A stretch of 64,000 bases of DNA, from contig JBBPTG010000001.1 of assembly GCA_038093975.1 (NCBI GenBank), positions 1,116,001 to 1,180,000 of the forward strand. The letters are read 5' to 3'. A program made the position numbers and the translations under genes. Source of the DNA: Chalciporus piperatus (lineage: Eukaryota; Basidiomycota; Agaricomycetes; Boletales; Boletaceae). The notes beneath the pieces were generated by a model that saw nothing but the letters and a program-made list of their open reading frames with translations, had not been told where the DNA came from and did no database searches. Of the stretch, positions 23,276 to 33,654 are shown one piece after another (positions within the stretch are counted from its first letter, which is position 1; every line of letters starts with the position of its first letter).

Positions 23276-25399
23276 TCATGTAGACAACTCTACTAGTCTC
23301 TTATTGACGTCTGCCACAGTATCGCTCGGAACCTCCTCCTCACTGAATGATCCAAAGTCTCCTTTCAGCAACTTCTCGAAAACTGTGAGCAAGCCAGCGT
23401 TCTTCACCTCCCTCTTGAGCGCGTCACGGTGCGATGAATTCTGGAGGTTTGACAAGAGATTAAGAATGCATACGACACCTCGATACACGAGTTTGGGATC
23501 GCTGAGAGTCACCGCTGGACCCTCCCCCTCCGCGTCGTTATCGCGGATAAGGACGCTGGGGTCGATGAGTTGTGCTAGTACAAGGAACGCTCTCTGACGT
23601 TCCATCTGGAGATCGAGTATTGCCACACACGCTGACGGTGTTCTCGTGAGCATAGCTAGAGCTCCCGACGCTGCAAGGCGCGTGGGCAAGTCCTCCACAT
23701 CCGACATGGCGATCAGTACATGGATCTTTGACCTCGAAGATGAGTCTCGCGTTGTCAAGGTTTCGCCTTTTCCTCCAGCATATCTTTCAGATACACTCTC
23801 TGACCAAGCAACTAGATTGCAGATAAGCTCGGTAGCCGCTCTGCGCATAAGTGTGTGATCTTCCAACATAAGAAGTTCAACCTTGTTGAGAACGTGGGGA
23901 GTGGTTGCAATGCGGGAGGCACAGTTTTCACCGTAAGATGCCAGATTTGTGAGCGCCATCATAGCTTCAAACTGTTGAAGCATATTTGCTGATGGATGAA
24001 GGAGTGGCTGTGATAGAGGACGGATTGCATCAAGGGCATTGCCCTCGTTGGGGCCGAAGACCTGTACCGGTGATGCGCTGATGGCTAGCTTGGAAAGGGC
24101 CTGGATGGCCAGAAGTGCCTCTTGGGGTAATGATTCCGGAGAAGACGATGTAAATGATTGGATGACGCGAATCAACGTCCTCGACCCTCCGCCTTTTAAA
24201 ATCGCCCCTCGATTGTCTCTATTCTCCGCGAGGCTTAACAGTATTTGGCCAACGGCCGTCCGCGTCCCTTGGCTGTCTAATCCAGATGCGGTCGCTAGCA
24301 CACCCAGCACCCCGCTGCTGATGGCTATACGACACCTGGCCTGGACTTCGCGTTCAGACTCCAAGGGATCGGGTTGTACTTCGGCTCCTTTGTTTCCTGC
24401 TTTCTTCCCGCTCTCCGCCATCTGCCGTAACTTCGCGATCTGTTGTTCCTCCTGGCTCAAACGGGGTTTGTACGTGCAAAGATTAGATATAAGCACGAGA
24501 ACGCCGTAGATAAGGGTGGTGTTATTTGTTGCGTCCGCCACGGCCTTGCGTTCTGGAATGAAGGAGAAGAGTCGTTTCAGAACCGTGGTCTTTGCCAATT
24601 CCTTCTTCACCGAACTGTTGACGCTGAGATACGCCAACCCCTCCACGACTTCGCTGAGACAGGCTTTGATGTCTTTGCTGCTCATGATTATATCTCTCAA
24701 CTGGGCTGCACGATCGACGTCCTCGCGCGCCAAGCTATCTGAGGTCGAGGTACCTCCAGCAGCAGCAGCATCGCCAGCGGACCCATGGGCAAGTTTGACG
24801 AGTGCGACGATGGCTACTGAGCGCAAGGTATCGTCGGCAGTTTGAGAAGACTTCGTTCGAAGCCAAGTGATGGATTCATCGGAAAAGAGGGATCGACAGA
24901 CTTTGTGGCTGCTAGCTTGTGCGTACAGACGAGCCAACGCGAGTGATATCGCTGGGGATGTGGACGTTTCAAGCGTGATGAGAAGCTCGATGAAACCATC
25001 GTCCTTGAAGATCTCCGAAGCCGATTGCCAATCAACTTGGAAGAGTGCGCAGTGGAATGTGACGCCTGAAAGCCAAGCGTCCTCTTGAGTTTCGGACAGG
25101 TTGCTTGCTATCAGAGGTTGGAAAACGCGCGACAAAGCAAGGGTCCCTAGGTCTGACTCGTCTCCTCCGGCCTGGCTTTTTTCCTCGGGCTTGGATGCGC
25201 GTACACCCTGACAGAAAGCAGATAGGACGAGATATGCTTTTGATCGCGATGTATGGGGTTGGGATGGCACGAATGCGGACACGAGATAGGATAGTTCGTC
25301 GGGCAGCAATGAAGATGGGTTCTTGGACTTGGCAAGCAGAGCATCCATTTGGTTGTTCGTGTCCTGGATGCTGTCCACGGGTTTTGACTTTGAGGTCAT
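23276..25399 (-). CDS. SHE4: UCS-domain myosin chaperone (UNC-45/Cro1/She4)
   Basis: UCS proteins help Hsp90/Hsp70 fold and stabilise myosin motor domains. It is a single uninterrupted 707-codon frame starting MTSKSKPVDSIQD and made almost wholly of armadillo-like helical repeats. The UNC-45/Cro1/She4 central region is seen around LIYGVLVLISNLCTYKPRLS followed by EEQQIAKLRQMA. Further C-terminal are ALLAIQALSKLAI, MMALTNLASYGENC and RRAATELICNLV, the myosin-binding groove helices with conserved Asn. There is no TPR domain, as expected for fungal members. Absence of introns is unusual among these neighbours. It lies 2.2 kb from the myosin I gene, its likely client, and 135 bp from the divergent TRM6 gene. 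Confidence 0.9.
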   Translation of the reverse strand: MTSKSKPVDSIQDTNNQMDALLAKSKNPSSLLPDELSYLVSAFVPSQPHTSRSKAYLVLSAFCQGVRASKPEEKSQAGGDESDLGTLALSRVFQPLIASNLSETQEDAWLSGVTFHCALFQVDWQSASEIFKDDGFIELLITLETSTSPAISLALARLYAQASSHKVCRSLFSDESITWLRTKSSQTADDTLRSVAIVALVKLAHGSAGDAAAAGGTSTSDSLAREDVDRAAQLRDIIMSSKDIKACLSEVVEGLAYLSVNSSVKKELAKTTVLKRLFSFIPERKAVADATNNTTLIYGVLVLISNLCTYKPRLSQEEQQIAKLRQMAESGKKAGNKGAEVQPDPLESEREVQARCRIAISSGVLGVLATASGLDSQGTRTAVGQILLSLAENRDNRGAILKGGGSRTLIRVIQSFTSSSPESLPQEALLAIQALSKLAISASPVQVFGPNEGNALDAIRPLSQPLLHPSANMLQQFEAMMALTNLASYGENCASRIATTPHVLNKVELLMLEDHTLMRRAATELICNLVAWSESVSERYAGGKGETLTTRDSSSRSKIHVLIAMSDVEDLPTRLAASGALAMLTRTPSACVAILDLQMERQRAFLVLAQLIDPSVLIRDNDAEGEGPAVTLSDPKLVYRGVVCILNLLSNLQNSSHRDALKREVKNAGLLTVFEKLLKGDFGSFSEEEVPSDTVADVNKRLVELST

Positions 25400-25534
25400 G
25401 ACGATGTTTGACCCTCGATGGATGGACGGAACAGGACTGGAAATAGAGATCTGTAACGTACATCGTTGCTGCTAAAATTGTCAGTGTCACTGGACCACAC
25501 TCGGTTCGACCCACCTCTACCGTTGCTCGTGAAT
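25400..25534. promoter_or_regulatory. Short divergent promoter, UCS chaperone / TRM6
   Basis: Only 135 bp separate the two start codons, so the region must drive both genes. No clear TATA box is seen. Confidence 0.5.
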
Positions 25535-27288
25535 ATGAACTCTGGCGAAGGTTCCTCAGAGTCAACACACACCGCCAGGTGTGCTACAATCAGTTCGAAG
25601 CATACTGTTCTGTTCAAATTGCCCAATGGCGAAGTACGCGGCATCAAAGTCGAAAAAGACTCGTAAGTAACAGTCCCGTTCTACCGTCATTCGCAGCCTT
25701 TACGATGTTCTTCGAAGGATGGTATCCCTGGGCAGAGTAGGCTCGTTCTCTGCGAATGAACTTATCGGACAACCCTATGGATTTGCCTACGAAATACATG
25801 AAAAGAAACTCAAACGATTGCCACCAAGGACCATGGCAGAAGTCGGTCAGTAGACCATCCCTCGTCGCTCGTCTCACCTCGTCATTTTATACCACTGCAG
25901 AGGAAACGAACGCAACCAATGAACTCATCAATGATGGGGAGTTCGTTCAACCCTTGACCTTGAGTGAAATCGAAGCACTCAAAACATCTGGCGTCCATGC
26001 CTCAGTATGATCATCTTGCCCATCACAAGAGACCGCTCGAGGTAAACACATCATCTTCCAGGATATCATCAAAGCTCAGATCGAGCAGCACGCGAATTAT
26101 TCGTTGAAAACAGAATACAGCAAGGACAAGTACAGGAAGCGAAAAGAAGCAAAGTGAGTGATCGGCCCAATGCACTCGACTCGGTGGTGACGTCCGTCAC
26201 AGATATTCCAAGAGCTTCGAGATCGTCGAACCTACAATATATAACATCTGTGATTATTGGTTCAAAAAGGATCAGAACAGGATACGAGATATCCGACCCG
26301 ACACGCTCTCTCAGATGCTGAACTTGGCCAACGTTCGCCCAGGTGGACGATATCTCATGGTAGATGATGCTTCTGGGCTGGTAGTTGCCGCTGTCCTTGA
26401 CAGGATAGGAGGCAAGTGTATCCGTTTCATTTCCTATCGCGCGCTGACGTCTTTTCAGCCGAAGGCCGGATAATCTCAATCAACGACGCCGACTCACCTC
26501 CCGCATATCCGGTGCTGACTCTGATGAACTACGAAAAAGAGACCCTAACGTCGGTTTTATCAAGTCTCAACTGGGCTGCTGCCCAAGAAGATTATACCCC
26601 TAGTAAATACCTTCTGTCCTGAAGAAGTGTGACAGACCATAACTCTTGCAGTAGTGGGCCCACTCGACCCTCCGTCAGGACGGATACATTCCGAGCGCCA
26701 GCGTCTACGCCTTGACAAGCGAAAGTCCACTTCGGATATTTTAATGGGCACACGACAGGAGTTATTCGACGGGGAATTCGACGGGCTCCTTGTCGCCAGT
26801 GAATACGACGCATATGAGATCATCGAGATGCTATCACCCTATCTTGTAGGATCAGCATCAATTGTCGTGCAAAATATGTTCCTCCAGGTTCGCACTATCT
26901 TTCGTCTCCTCCACCTGTCACTCATCCGGCCATAGCCGTTAGCAGATTTACAAGCAAAGATGCGCATAATGCCAGGTTATCTTGCACCCTCGATCACCGA
27001 ATCATGGTTACGTCGCTATCAGGTGCTTCCAGGTCGAGCGCATCCGACAATGAACACATCGGGTTCCGGAGGGTTCCTGCTCCATGCCATCAAAGTGTAT
27101 GAGTCTTCCATTAATCCATTGATCCGTTACACAATAACTAATACCCGCTTTCCATAAGTTATGACGACCCAAATGCCGCAGCAGTCACATTCCGACAAAA
27201 ACTTGAAAAGGTCACAAGTGATGTGCAATCGTCGGTAGAACCCCACTCGCCAATGCAAGTTGACCCAAAGGAGGGTGATGATATATGA
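25535..27288 (+). CDS. TRM6: tRNA (adenine-58-N1)-methyltransferase non-catalytic subunit TRM6
   Basis: Partner of TRM61 in the complex that makes m1A58, needed for initiator tRNA stability; yeast name GCD10. Exons: 25535-25662, 25697-25845, 25901-26004, 26062-26153, 26203-26411, 26459-26602, 26652-26887, 26936-27096 and 27159-27288, giving 450 aa. Family landmarks: YGFAYEIHEKKLKRL, TYSKDKYRKRKEAKY-type basic stretch (here YSKDKYRKRKEAKYSKSFEI), PTIYNICDYWF, RPGGRYLMVDDASGLVVAAV (Rossmann loop without the catalytic methyl-donor residues) and a C-terminal SGSGGFLLHAIKVY. Intron 5 starts with GC (GCAAGT...CAG), a rare but functional donor class. The gene is complete and convergent with the sorting nexin, 56 bp away. 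Confidence 0.94.
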
Positions 27289-27344
27289 TACTGGGAGGCA
27301 CATAATCGGGAAGCACGTGCCCTTGTGTCATTCGACAAGGAGGT

Positions 27345-30300
27345 TCAGCGTGTTGCAGGTGGGATCTCGGGGAAAATGGCAGCGATAATCTACATGTGAT
27401 CTGTTAGTCGGCAGGAAAGGCTTAGGGCGACTCCAACACACCTCGTCAACTATGGTATAGGCTATATGTTGGTTTAAACGCCGGTTCTGCAGCACAGCGA
27501 ATATACGTCGAGCCCCACGGCGGGCGTTGGAGCGGCCTATCATGTTAGCAGCCAGGTCTGTAGCACGTTAATGGTCAATTCGAAATCATCAGATGGAAGT
27601 TCATTCAAACCTGGGACCAGAGCCGACAGTTTACGATTGGCTTCATCACGACTCCGAGCTTTCTCCTCTGCGGTGCGAGGCTCCGAAGGCGGTCTCAACG
27701 AGCCTCCAGGCCAGAGATTATCCCGAAGCATGGTAAGCACGGGAAGGATGCGACTCTCTTCAAGCAACGATGTTGTACTTTGCCGGATTTTCCTAGAAAA
27801 GTCGCGTGAATTCATGCAGATCCGTGGTGTCAGAGACGACGGACCGTTCAATGGTATCCCCGAATATTTGCTGGAGAATGATCACGATTGCCTGGCGACG
27901 AAGCCAATTGTTCTTCTTGTCGAGTTCAAAAACGGCGAGGACCAGATCGCAGATGGGACCAGAAAAAGTGGATGTACTCGTCTCCCCGTCCAGTGGCTTC
28001 AAGTCCCCAGACAACTGCAGAAGAGTATCTAGCGATGTCACCTTCCCAAACCGATTCATCGCTTGAGCAACAACGTCCTCGTCGTTGACTGCTGCCCCAA
28101 CAATGCCGGTAAACTCGGCCGCTTGATGGGTAAGACGTTGGATCATCACATCCAGCATGGAAGGTCCGAAGAACATATCATCGATACTTTCCGCGACGGA
28201 TCGGTACATAGATTGAACAAGATCTCGCCCTGAGAAGCCTCCTGGCCCTTTAGCGGCATCGTCTTTTGGCTCGGAGGCGATAAACGGCGAGTCCCTGGAA
28301 AGAAATACTCGAAGTGCGGAGCTTTCGCATACAACAGGTATGGAGACCAAGTTCTGCCAAAAGGTCTGTATTTCTATTGCGTGGAGGAGACGGTGAGCAC
28401 AGACCTGCACGTATTTCTCCAAGGCCTGCCTCCTAGTATCAACAAAGCTTCCGGACAGGGAAGCTACCAGCCTTTTCCCAGGGAAATCAAGGCCGCGTAC
28501 AGCAGCGTATTCTTCACGAAGCTTGTTATGCATACGGAGAAATTCGTTGTACCGCCGTGCAACAACCCAACCAGAGGCAAAGGTTCCATCGAGAGCAAGC
28601 TGCTGGACTTCAACAAGATATCGAACCACGGATTTTCCACCCTCATCGCCAACCGTCGAACTGACAATTGAAACCTTTGTTCTGTTGGGAACGAGACGGT
28701 TGGCCAACTCTTGTTGCTCGTACTGACTTTTTTGGAAGTGCAGTTCCCTGAGCTCTCGGGTCATCGAAGCCTTTGCTTTGCGAAGGAGTCGGAGTTCTTG
28801 CGTGTCTCCCGTCAGTTCGGCTTTCTTGATGAGTGTATCCAGCGTCGTCGCATGAGCTTCCAACTTTGAGATCTTCTTGCTCAGGCGAGCGATTTCATAC
28901 GAAAGTTGGAGGTCACCAGGCCCTGCGAGCTGGAATGATCCCTGACTGGTAGAGTGGGTACCACCCATTGGCTCCTCTTCTTCATTCTCTTCCTCAGCAT
29001 GTGGCTCCTCCTCATCCCCGAACATCCCACGCCGTTTTGTTCCAGGGGGCATCGAGAGGATCGGCTGATCTCCTTCTCCATCAGCCCGACTACGAGACTG
29101 AGCAGAGTGCTGCTCTGTAGCGATGATGTCGGTCAACGCCGCCTGGATGGCCTCCATACGCTCTGACTCATCCATACTGCGTCTCCCCTCATCTGGATCA
29201 TCGAAAAGTGGAGCTCGCGATGTCTCCGAATACGTGTCCGACAATGGAGCCATGAGAACGTCAATATTGCTGCGAGACGCAGTGGGTGGGGGAGACATCT
29301 GTGGACTTTGAACAAACCGAGGCTGGCCGGGAGAACGTGGTGAGGGAACGAGAGAGGGAAATGATTCGGAACGCTGCATTTTGGGGTTGGATTGCGCAGA
29401 AAGAACCAGCGGGGTTGGGCGTGAGTTAGACCGTGATGGTCTGACCGTCGGCACGGGTGTTTCCCATTCAGTGTAACCCAATGCGGCATCTTCAACCACT
29501 CGGAACCACAACTCTGATTTCTGGAAATCCTCGAAATCACCTTCCATTTCGTGTTCTACTTCCCTCTGAGCCAACATGACGCTCCGGCGGACCTTCTTGT
29601 TCTGGACGAGACTCGGCGTCACCTGGTTGGATGCGTAGCTTCGGATAGTATCGATGTGCTTTTGTGATATGGAGGATAGCGATGGATGGGGAGGTGTGGC
29701 AGAGAAGTATAAGTCGTTGATCAGACATATGTCTTCTCTCAAGGTTGCTGAGCTTGAAGGGTCTTGGATTGGTTCGTCCTCATCGCCAGAAGAGTAGTCT
29801 ACCGATTCCAATGGATTCTTGAAGCTTTCAACAGCAAGCCAAAACTGCACAAGCAGCGATCGATGTCGTCGGTCCATGAATTCCATGAAGTACGACAGGG
29901 ACGTCGGATTTCCAAGAACATCTCGAAACAGTACCCTCGGCTTTGCTCCAATTTCATGGGAGACCGCCGTCTGGTTGGATTGAGGCAAATGAGAACGCAT
30001 GCAACCCCACGCGGAATGAACGGTACTAACCGGATCCTGTCCACCGCCGAGGACAACGATTCGCTGCTCGACGGTGCGTTTCGCAGTGTACAATCTGTCC
30101 AAAAAGGCCACTACATCCTCTGTGCGCTCTCCGTTTATCCAGTCTTCCTTTTCATGGTTTGCTACCAAATTGTCAGTCTCCTGGCGCATGACTTTGTCGG
30201 TCGACTTACCAAGCAACAACCTTGTTCTACGAATTTCTCCCATCACGTCGTTCTTTAGGCGACGAGCATCTAATAGGGAGGAGCAACGATTGATGCTTCG

Positions 30301-31473
30301 AAGGAAAGATTCAAACTGACGGACGTCAGTACGGATGGTGATGGTGTCTCCTCCAGGAGTGACCGTGGATGAGATGCGGTGATGGCGTCGGGGGGTCTGT
30401 GCTTCGAGTACATTTCGTACTTTGGAAATCAGCTTTCTGCAAAGACGGGTGTTAAGAGACACTTTGCGCTATGACAGGGACATACTGCTGATGTATCGCG
30501 GCTCCAGCCTGTGTATTGAATTAGAAGGACATCGATCTAGGAGAGTGTATGCACTCACCACTTGCTCTATTGTACGATTCCAGAAGTCCGGGTCCGTGAT
30601 CATATCCATGATCGGGTAAAGCACGCTGCAAGCTACGATCTCCCGGACCACGATTTTGAGGACCTTGCTTTGGGCTTCCTGCTCTGGGAGAATGTGAGGG
30701 AGGATTCGGTCCACTAGTCCCCGCAGATGCATTTCCTCGTTCTGTTTCGTGAAGGTAGAGGAGAGATTGTCCACGGCAGGATGCAGCTTTTCCCCCTTCC
30801 CAACATACCGGCTAGCCAAGAGTATATCGAGTTCCTCTGACTGAGTAAGATGACGTTCGAGCCCAGCGCCGCGTAAAGCAATCTCTGACTGGCGGAACTG
30901 TTCTACGTGCGAGGTGAGTTTGGGTAATATCCGCTTGACGAGGAGGGAGGGAACATCGATCGTTGTTGTGCGTTCCAAGAGTTGTTCGAGGGATGCATGC
31001 AAGGTCGTTGAAACGGAGGTGGGGAACGAAGGGGAGGACGAGATGGCAGTGTACCAAGACAATACAAAGTCGCGTACAATGAGAATCATAATTTCATTAA
31101 GAGTCGATGAGACTACAGGCATGTCGGGACATAACGATGGGAGGGATTGGGGGGACCTGTGTGACCATTGGGAGCGGATGAGTACAGCCTGCCAAGCTGC
31201 AGGGGATGAGAAGGCGAGGGGACGAGCAGCATGGGCCAGTAGGTTCCTGGGTATAATGGTCTTTGAATCCAGAGAACAGGCGAGGAAGAAGTTGGCCAAT
31301 AGACAAGATACAAGGAGGAGAAGGAGGAGAGCGGGTGCGAGGACGAGGAGAGCGAGAGGAGACGAAAGGATACGGATGATGACTGGGATTGAGACTGCGA
31401 GAATACCGACCAACAGGACTGTCCTCGTTGTGATCACAGGACCAGATTCATAGCAGACGTCGGATTTGCGCAT
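27345..31473 (-). CDS. MDM1: Mdm1/SNX13-type sorting nexin (TM-PXA-RGS-PX-nexin C)
   Basis: These proteins anchor in the ER and tether it to vacuole/lysosome or lipid droplets. The start at 31473 (MRKSDVCYESG) follows an in-frame TTG region with no ATG. In order: N-terminal membrane hairpin (LLVGILAVSIPVIIRIL and LALLVLAPALLLLLLVSCLL); PXA domain through about residue 330 (STLNEIMILIVRDFVLSWY to EIVACSVLYPIMDMITDPDF); RGS-like domain (FRDVLGNPTSLSYFMEFM, LLVQFWLAVESFK); coiled coil; PX domain with phosphoinositide motif RRYNEFLRMHNKL, FPGKRL and RRQALEKYVQ; and nexin C with RRQAIVIILQQIFGDTIER joined to KIRQSTTSLL and IFAVLQNRRLNQHI. The last exon ends IIAAIFPEIPPATR. Two small exons encode AGAAIHQQ and the join to KLISKV. 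Confidence 0.92.
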
Positions 31474-31790
31474 GACCGCAGAGGGCAAGTCATGTCCTCA
31501 ACTGGATGTCTTCGGGGAGACTAACCGAGTAAATACGTACTTGGTAAATACACAACACAACACTTTGGTCGGAACACTTTGACCGAAACTGGTCTCCTTG
31601 CAAAACACATCCGTAGACCGCACAGGTGTGTTATCAGCTAAGACTTCTCCTAGTTAACCTAACCGAACATCCACGGCCACGATGACGCTAGTCCAATTGG
31701 GGGGCAGTCCAGCTACCTCGCTTCTCTGATCCGTACATAATCCCCACTGCCGCCTTGCTGGTAGGTGCACAGACAACCCCTCACAATACC
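31474..31790. promoter_or_regulatory. Divergent promoter, sorting nexin / OAC1
   Basis: 317 bp separate two start codons on opposite strands. A direct short repeat, ACACTTTG, occurs twice near 31560-31580. No clear TATA box. No gene seen. Confidence 0.45.
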
Positions 31791-33215
31791 ATGTCCTCCA
31801 CACAAGCACCCCCACGGACTCTTACCACTGCTGAAAGCTTCGTTTGCGGTGGTTTGGCTGCATCTACCGCTGTGAGCAAAACGCTTTCTTGCTCTCGTCT
31901 CCTCATTCAGAGCCTTCAGGTCACCGTGTCGAATCCCGCAGAAGTCGCAAAAACGCGTCTTCAGCTTCAAGGTGAACTAGCGAAAGGCGGCGGTGAAAAG
32001 GTCTACAAGAATGCCATCGATGTGCTCACAAAGACGTGGAGAAATGAAGGCCTTCGAGGTTTGCAACGAGGTCTAGGTCCAGCAGTACGTTCGCTCTTTA
32101 ACTCCCAGGTTTCACGCTCACATCCCACCAGTATGCATACCAGGCATGCCGTTTTTCTATTCACCACTCATTGTGAATGACTGTCACCCAGATTCTCCTC
32201 AATGGATCTCGCCTAGGTGTGTCGTGCTCTCCTGCAGTTGCCCTCGAAGCCGAGACAGCTTTCTAGGTTTCTACGAACCATTCCGCCAAACGATAAACCG
32301 CGTCATAGGCAGGCCTCTGACCGATCAAATACCACTAACTTCTGTTGCAGCTGGTGCAGCCAGTGGGGCTGTAGGTGCGGCCCTCGGCAATCCACTCTTC
32401 CTCATCAAGGCTCGCATGCAAGTCAGTCCTTCTTGCTTGACATTTTCGCACACAAATGACCGCTCACTGCCTTGAAGGCATATTCTCCAGCGTTGCCTGT
32501 CGGCGCTCAACATTACTACAAGAACTCCTTCCATGCTCTTTCGACAATATTCAAAGCCGAACGGTTCCGAGGTCTCGTCCGTGGTATAGACGCTGCCATC
32601 CTTCGTACCGCCATGGGTTCCTCTGTACAACTGCCGACCTACAACTGGACCAAGAACCAACTTATCACGGGTGGCATCTTGCCCGCCAACAGTATTTGGA
32701 CGTACTTGGCTAGTAGTTCCGTATCAGGCGTCTGTGTGGTATGTCTTTGAAATCACTCACAATCATTTGTCTTTTTTGACATCGTGGTAGTGTATTGTAA
32801 TGCAACCAGCGGATACTGTGAGCGCCCCACGCTGGCTATATGTGCTTTTGCTGACATCTATTAGGCTCTGACTAGAGTGTACAACCAACCAACGGTGCGG
32901 TTACCCGATGGCCGATTACAGGGTACACTATACAGGAATCCTATCGATTGTCTTTGGAAGACATTCAAAGCGGAAGGCGTGTTTGGGTGGTATAAAGGCA
33001 AGTGACTCCAGTGAATTGCTAAGCATCCGACTAACATGGGTGATATAGGTTCGACGGCACACTTCCTACGGATTGCTCCACACACGTGAGTTTAATCCCA
33101 TTGAGAATTCAATCTTGCTAACTGTAAGCTATGCAGAATCATTACCCTGACTGCCAACGATATCATTCTCAGTCTCTACAAAGAGTTCGCAATTAAGCGG
33201 CGGCATAATCTGTAG
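31791..33215 (+). CDS. OAC1: Mitochondrial carrier, oxaloacetate/sulfate type (OAC1, SLC25A34/35)
   Basis: An inner-membrane transporter moving dicarboxylates or sulfate across the mitochondrial membrane. The start ATG at 31791 gives MSSTQAPPRTLTTAESFVCG. The protein has the three-fold repeat of SLC25 carriers. Signature PxD/ExxK/RxR-type motifs: PAEVAKTRLQLQGEL in repeat 1, NPLFLIKARMQ in repeat 2, and MQPADTALTRVYNQP in repeat 3. Each is followed by an amphipathic matrix helix and a WRNEGLRGLQRGLGPA-type block (EGLRGLQRG; RFRGLVRGIDAA; GVFGWYKGS). The gene has many short introns; the exon holding MQPAD is about 40 nt. It ends KRRHNL and TAG at 33213-33215. The OAC1 assignment rests on overall likeness; substrate not shown by sequence. 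Confidence 0.9.
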
Positions 33216-33344
33216 CACACGTAGACATCTACCTTAAGTGTGGGCATTATGCACTTCTAATTACCTAGATCACATTGCGGCCTTCTTTGGGCGCTTGCTG
33301 AGACCTGGACTGTCATAAGGGTACAAAAGAAATAAACGCCAACG

Positions 33345-33426
33345 GGGCCCGTAGCACAGTGGTAGTGCGTGTGATTCCAGCATTGGGACTTCCACAAGGT
33401 CATCCGTTCAATCCGGGTCGGGCTCA
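33345..33426 (+). tRNA. tRNA-Trp(CCA) with a short intron (probable)
   Basis: The cloverleaf folds by eye. Acceptor GGGCCCG pairs with CGGGCTC (one G-U). The D arm is GCAC/GTGC, with loop AGTGGTA. The T arm is ATCCG/CGGGT around TTCAATC. A73 is the discriminator. The anticodon stem TGTGA pairs with CCACA except at the last pair (A-C). The loop then reads TTCCAG, giving anticodon CCA with T33 and G37, and about 10 extra bases form an intron after position 37. Box A and box B are in place. T7 at 33441-33447 is the Pol III terminator. An alternative anticodon, TCC (Gly), would misplace T33, so Trp is preferred. Confidence 0.65.
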
Positions 33427-33654
33427 TATCTTTTAGCATCTTTTTTTCCCTCCTGGCAGTACTAAGGTGAATCGGTGCAGCGTGGAGACCGAGCCTAGCA
33501 AGGGGGGGAGCACCTCGACTAGTACTCTTGCAATTGTCATGTATTGCAGCAGCAGTGACTTGGAAAATGGAATACACAATAGAGTACAGCAGTCATCAAA
33601 GTCCAATTGACCCTCGAGCATATCTATTCACGGGCTCTACCGCATAAATGCGAA

